A DNA stretch of 7,463 bases, taken from NCBI GenBank assembly GCA_026225015.1, contig JAMFRY010000287.1, positions 1 through 7,463 of the forward strand, read 5' to 3'. The notes below the pieces were generated by a model. The model searched no databases. It saw only the letters and a program-made list of their open reading frames with translations, and was not told where the DNA came from. The DNA is from Alphaproteobacteria bacterium. Lineage in GTDB: Bacteria; Pseudomonadota; Alphaproteobacteria; Acetobacterales; Acetobacteraceae. This document shows positions 6,138-7,463 of this stretch, piece by piece; the first letter of the stretch is position 1; every line of letters begins with the position of its first letter. The position numbers and the translations under genes were made by a program.

Positions 6138-6941
6138 TTGAACGACGCCGGCCAGCCAAAAAACCCTTCCGTACGAGAGGTTTCCGTGCCGGCCGTGGTG
6201 CGCGCCGTGGCCATGCTGCGGCTGTTGAGCAGTTCGCCGATTCCACTCGGCGTCAACCAGATTGCCCGCGATCTGGACATCATTCCCAGCACATGCCTGC
6301 ATATTTTGCGGGCGCTCGCAAATGAGGGGATGGTGGCATTCGACCCGGCGACCAAGCGATACGGCTTGGGGCTGGAAATCCTGCGCCTGGCGAAAACGGC
6401 GTTGCGCGACAGTATTGCCGATCAGGCGCAGCCTTACCTCGATGAAATCGTGCGGAAATTTCTCGTCACCGCCTTTGCCGTGAGTATTTCGGAGCCGGAT
6501 CATTATGTCGTAACGGCGAAGTCCAACTCGCCGAATGCGATCCGCTTGCAGGTCGATCTCGGCAGCCGCTTTCCGGCTTTGGTGAGCGCCACCGGCCGCT
6601 GCGTGGCGGCCTATTCCAATTTAAGCCCGCGCAAAATGAAGGCGCAGTTCGAAAGGCTGCGCTGGCACCGCGCGCCGGACTACGAGGAATGGCTGCATGA
6701 GGTGGCCAGCGTGCGCGAGGCTGGTTGCGCAGTGGATGACGGCAATTACATCAACGGCGTGTATATCGTCGCCTCGCCGATTCTCGGGGCCGATGGGGGC
6801 TTTCGCCACGCCATCGTCGCCCTGTGCATCAAGGAAGGCTGGAGTGTGGAAAGCCTGGCCGAGCTGTCGGCAACCGTGCGGGCCAGTGCGCGGCAGGTGG
6901 CGGAAGGCCTGCGGCTGACCGTGAAAACCAAAGGTAAATGA
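6138..6941 (+). CDS. IclR-family transcriptional regulator
   Basis: The 267-residue protein has the two-part IclR build. The N-terminal winged helix-turn-helix (about 18-78) includes VPAVVRAVAMLRLLSS (17-32), LGVNQIARDL (37-46), the recognition helix PSTCLHILRAL (50-60) and the wing FDPATKRYGLG. The C-terminal effector-binding domain (about 95-262) includes LGSRFPALVSATGRCVAAY (141-159), REAGCAVDD (193-201) and VYIVASPIL (208-216). IclR proteins usually form dimers or tetramers and respond to small organic acids or related metabolites. Divergent placement suggests control of the mcc operon, possibly by a CoA pathway intermediate. The start is uncertain. TTG 6138 keeps a natural N-terminal arm but has a weak binding site. 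GTG 6186 has AGAGG five bases upstream and would give 251 residues, starting right at the DNA-binding domain. An in-frame TAA at 6114-6116 blocks extension to the well-placed ATG at 6096. Family is firm. Confidence 0.92.
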   Translation: MNDAGQPKNPSVREVSVPAVVRAVAMLRLLSSSPIPLGVNQIARDLDIIPSTCLHILRALANEGMVAFDPATKRYGLGLEILRLAKTALRDSIADQAQPYLDEIVRKFLVTAFAVSISEPDHYVVTAKSNSPNAIRLQVDLGSRFPALVSATGRCVAAYSNLSPRKMKAQFERLRWHRAPDYEEWLHEVASVREAGCAVDDGNYINGVYIVASPILGADGGFRHAIVALCIKEGWSVESLAELSATVRASARQVAEGLRLTVKTKGK

Positions 6942-6961
6942 AGCCCGAGGTAAATGAAGCC
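6932..6961 (+). repeat. Tandem 14-bp direct repeat over the IclR stop codon
   Basis: AGGTAAATGAAGCC occurs at 6932-6945 and again at 6948-6961, a period of 16 bases. The first copy contains the last codons and the TGA stop of the IclR gene. The second lies just downstream and carries the same GGT-AAA-TGA string. This looks like a small local duplication, probably by replication slippage. Confidence 0.85.
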
Positions 6962-6967
6962 TGGGGA

Positions 6968-6995
6968 AAAAAGCGTCCGGCGCCTGACGCTTTTT
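6968..6995. terminator. Bidirectional intrinsic terminator
   Basis: The arms AAAAAGCGTC (6968-6977) and GACGCTTTTT (6986-6995) are perfectly complementary around an eight-base loop. The GC core is five pairs, flanked by five A on one side and five T on the other. Read on either strand it gives a hairpin followed by a T run. It lies between two convergent genes, 26 bases past the IclR stop and 13 bases past the stop of the small minus-strand gene, so it can end both transcripts. Confidence 0.8.
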
Positions 6996-7008
6996 GGGCC
7001 CGCAGGGT

Positions 7009-7272
7009 TCAGCCGCCGGCTGGAAGGTTCTCAAGCTCGGCCGGGTCATAGGCGCTGGAAGTCTGCACCGCATTATCGAGCCATTGTAACTGTGATTGCA
7101 GAGCCTGCATTTGGTCCTGCAATTGCTGGATCTCCGGTTGGGGCGCCGCCGTGATGGCGGGAGCTTCGATCGGCTGCGCTGGCGCCGCGGATTTTGTCGC
7201 CGCAGCTTCGGCAGAAACGAGAGGCGCCGCAAGTCCGACCATTATGGCGCCAAGCAGAATCGCATTATGCAT
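7009..7272 (-). CDS. Small exported protein with a heptad-repeat coiled coil, function unknown
   Basis: The 87-residue protein starts at ATG 7272, which has a good ribosome binding site (GGAG seven bases upstream). The open frame extends 23 codons further to an ATG at 7341, but that would place a tail before the signal peptide. Residues 1-21 are a Sec signal peptide with hydrophobic core AILLGAIMVGLAAPL and likely cleavage after VSA. An Ala/Pro-rich stretch (22-46) follows, then a heptad pattern with Ile48, Leu51, Met55, Leu58, Leu62, Leu65 and Val69 at strict 3-4 spacing, which predicts a short coiled coil of about 22 residues. The tail ends LPAGG. No enzyme motif, lipoprotein Cys or transmembrane segment follows the signal, so a periplasmic or secreted oligomer is likely. 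Similar helices occur at the N-termini of CpoB/YbgF-like proteins and some porins, but I do not recognise a family. It is followed by a strong terminator and reads alone. Confidence 0.72.
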   Translation of the reverse strand: MHNAILLGAIMVGLAAPLVSAEAAATKSAAPAQPIEAPAITAAPQPEIQQLQDQMQALQSQLQWLDNAVQTSSAYDPAELENLPAGG

Positions 7273-7448
7273 TTTCAATCTCCAAAAATTCCAGGCCTCA
7301 CCACGAAGCGATGGATATGTAAGAAGACCGGTTGGGCCCAAGGTTTATTCCATGCCGCGCGGGGAGAGAAGTTTTTTGGGCGAGCCGGGAATAAATCCGC
7401 GCTGCGCAGGTCTTTCCAATGATGCTGAATTTTCGAGGAGAGACCGAT
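7273..7448. promoter_or_regulatory. Divergent intergenic region with inverted repeats
   Basis: This region drives the small exported protein leftward and a new gene rightward. It holds a 10-base palindrome, TTGGGCCCAA (7332-7341), and a separated inverted repeat, TTTATTCC (7344-7351) and GGAATAAA (7388-7395), with a 36-base spacer. Either could be a regulator site or, for the latter, a leader hairpin. I could not identify convincing -35/-10 pairs. Confidence 0.35.
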
Positions 7449-7463
7449 ATGAACCTGTCATCG
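7449..7463 (+). CDS. Start of a plus-strand gene, truncated by the window edge
   Basis: An ATG at 7449 is preceded by a strong ribosome binding site (GAGGAGAGA, 7435-7443, with the GGAG core eight bases from the start). Only five codons (MNLSS) are visible, so no function can be given. The strength and spacing of the binding site make a real gene start likely. Confidence 0.55.

Noticed and set aside
6057..6503. Minus-strand open frames across the IclR start region
   Set aside because: They are antisense to the winged-helix domain, lack motifs and a signal, and offer no plausible ribosome site.
7096..7422. A 108-codon plus-strand open frame opposite the small exported protein
   Set aside because: It has basic, low-information composition, and the minus strand has a signal peptide, ribosome site and terminator in the right places.
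1..7463. Search for mobile elements, CRISPR arrays, tRNA or rRNA genes, toxin-antitoxin or defence genes
   Set aside because: No transposase motifs, target-site duplications, regularly spaced repeats or RNA-gene signatures were seen; the genes are metabolic, regulatory or envelope functions.

Overview
The window reads as a GC-rich proteobacterial chromosome segment. An alphaproteobacterium is my best guess, from the dense antisense shadow frames, the TonB-dependent receptor, the IclR regulator and the general protein flavour. This is an impression and was not tested against any database.

Layout: (1) Positions 1-809, minus strand: the N-terminal part of a TonB-dependent outer-membrane receptor, cut by the window edge. 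(2) Positions 1082-5841, minus strand: a tightly packed four-gene operon. In transcription order it encodes a methylcrotonyl-CoA-carboxylase-type carboxyltransferase, its biotin carboxylase/biotin carrier partner, a MaoC-type hydratase and a CitE-type CoA-ester lyase. The junctions are a 5-nt gap, a 1-nt gap and a 4-nt ATGA overlap. (3) Positions 5842-6137: a divergent control region with an inverted repeat and a six-codon upstream reading frame. (4) Positions 6138-6941, plus strand: an IclR-family regulator. (5) Positions 6968-6995: a strong two-way terminator. (6) Positions 7009-7272, minus strand: a small exported coiled-coil protein. (7) Position 7449 onward: the first codons of a plus-strand gene with a strong ribosome binding site.

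How the genes work together: the two carboxylase subunits should form a biotin enzyme that carboxylates 3-methylcrotonyl-CoA in leucine breakdown (geranyl-CoA is the main alternative substrate). The usual next genes are an enoyl-CoA-hydratase-fold methylglutaconyl-CoA hydratase and a TIM-barrel HMG-CoA lyase. Here their places are taken by a MaoC hydratase and a CitE-like lyase. The same combination occurs in the Mycobacterium tuberculosis accD1-accA1-fadE19-Rv2499c-Rv2498c cluster, where the CitE-like enzyme Rv2498c has been reported to cleave (R)-HMG-CoA and (S)-citramalyl-CoA, linking leucine and itaconate breakdown. The same dual role is inferred here. The divergent IclR protein is the likely local regulator.

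The most interesting points are this alternative leucine/itaconate module under an IclR regulator, an in-frame stop that creates a six-codon frame just ahead of the regulator, and the small exported heptad-repeat protein. Nothing in the window looks like a mobile element, CRISPR array, RNA gene or defence system.
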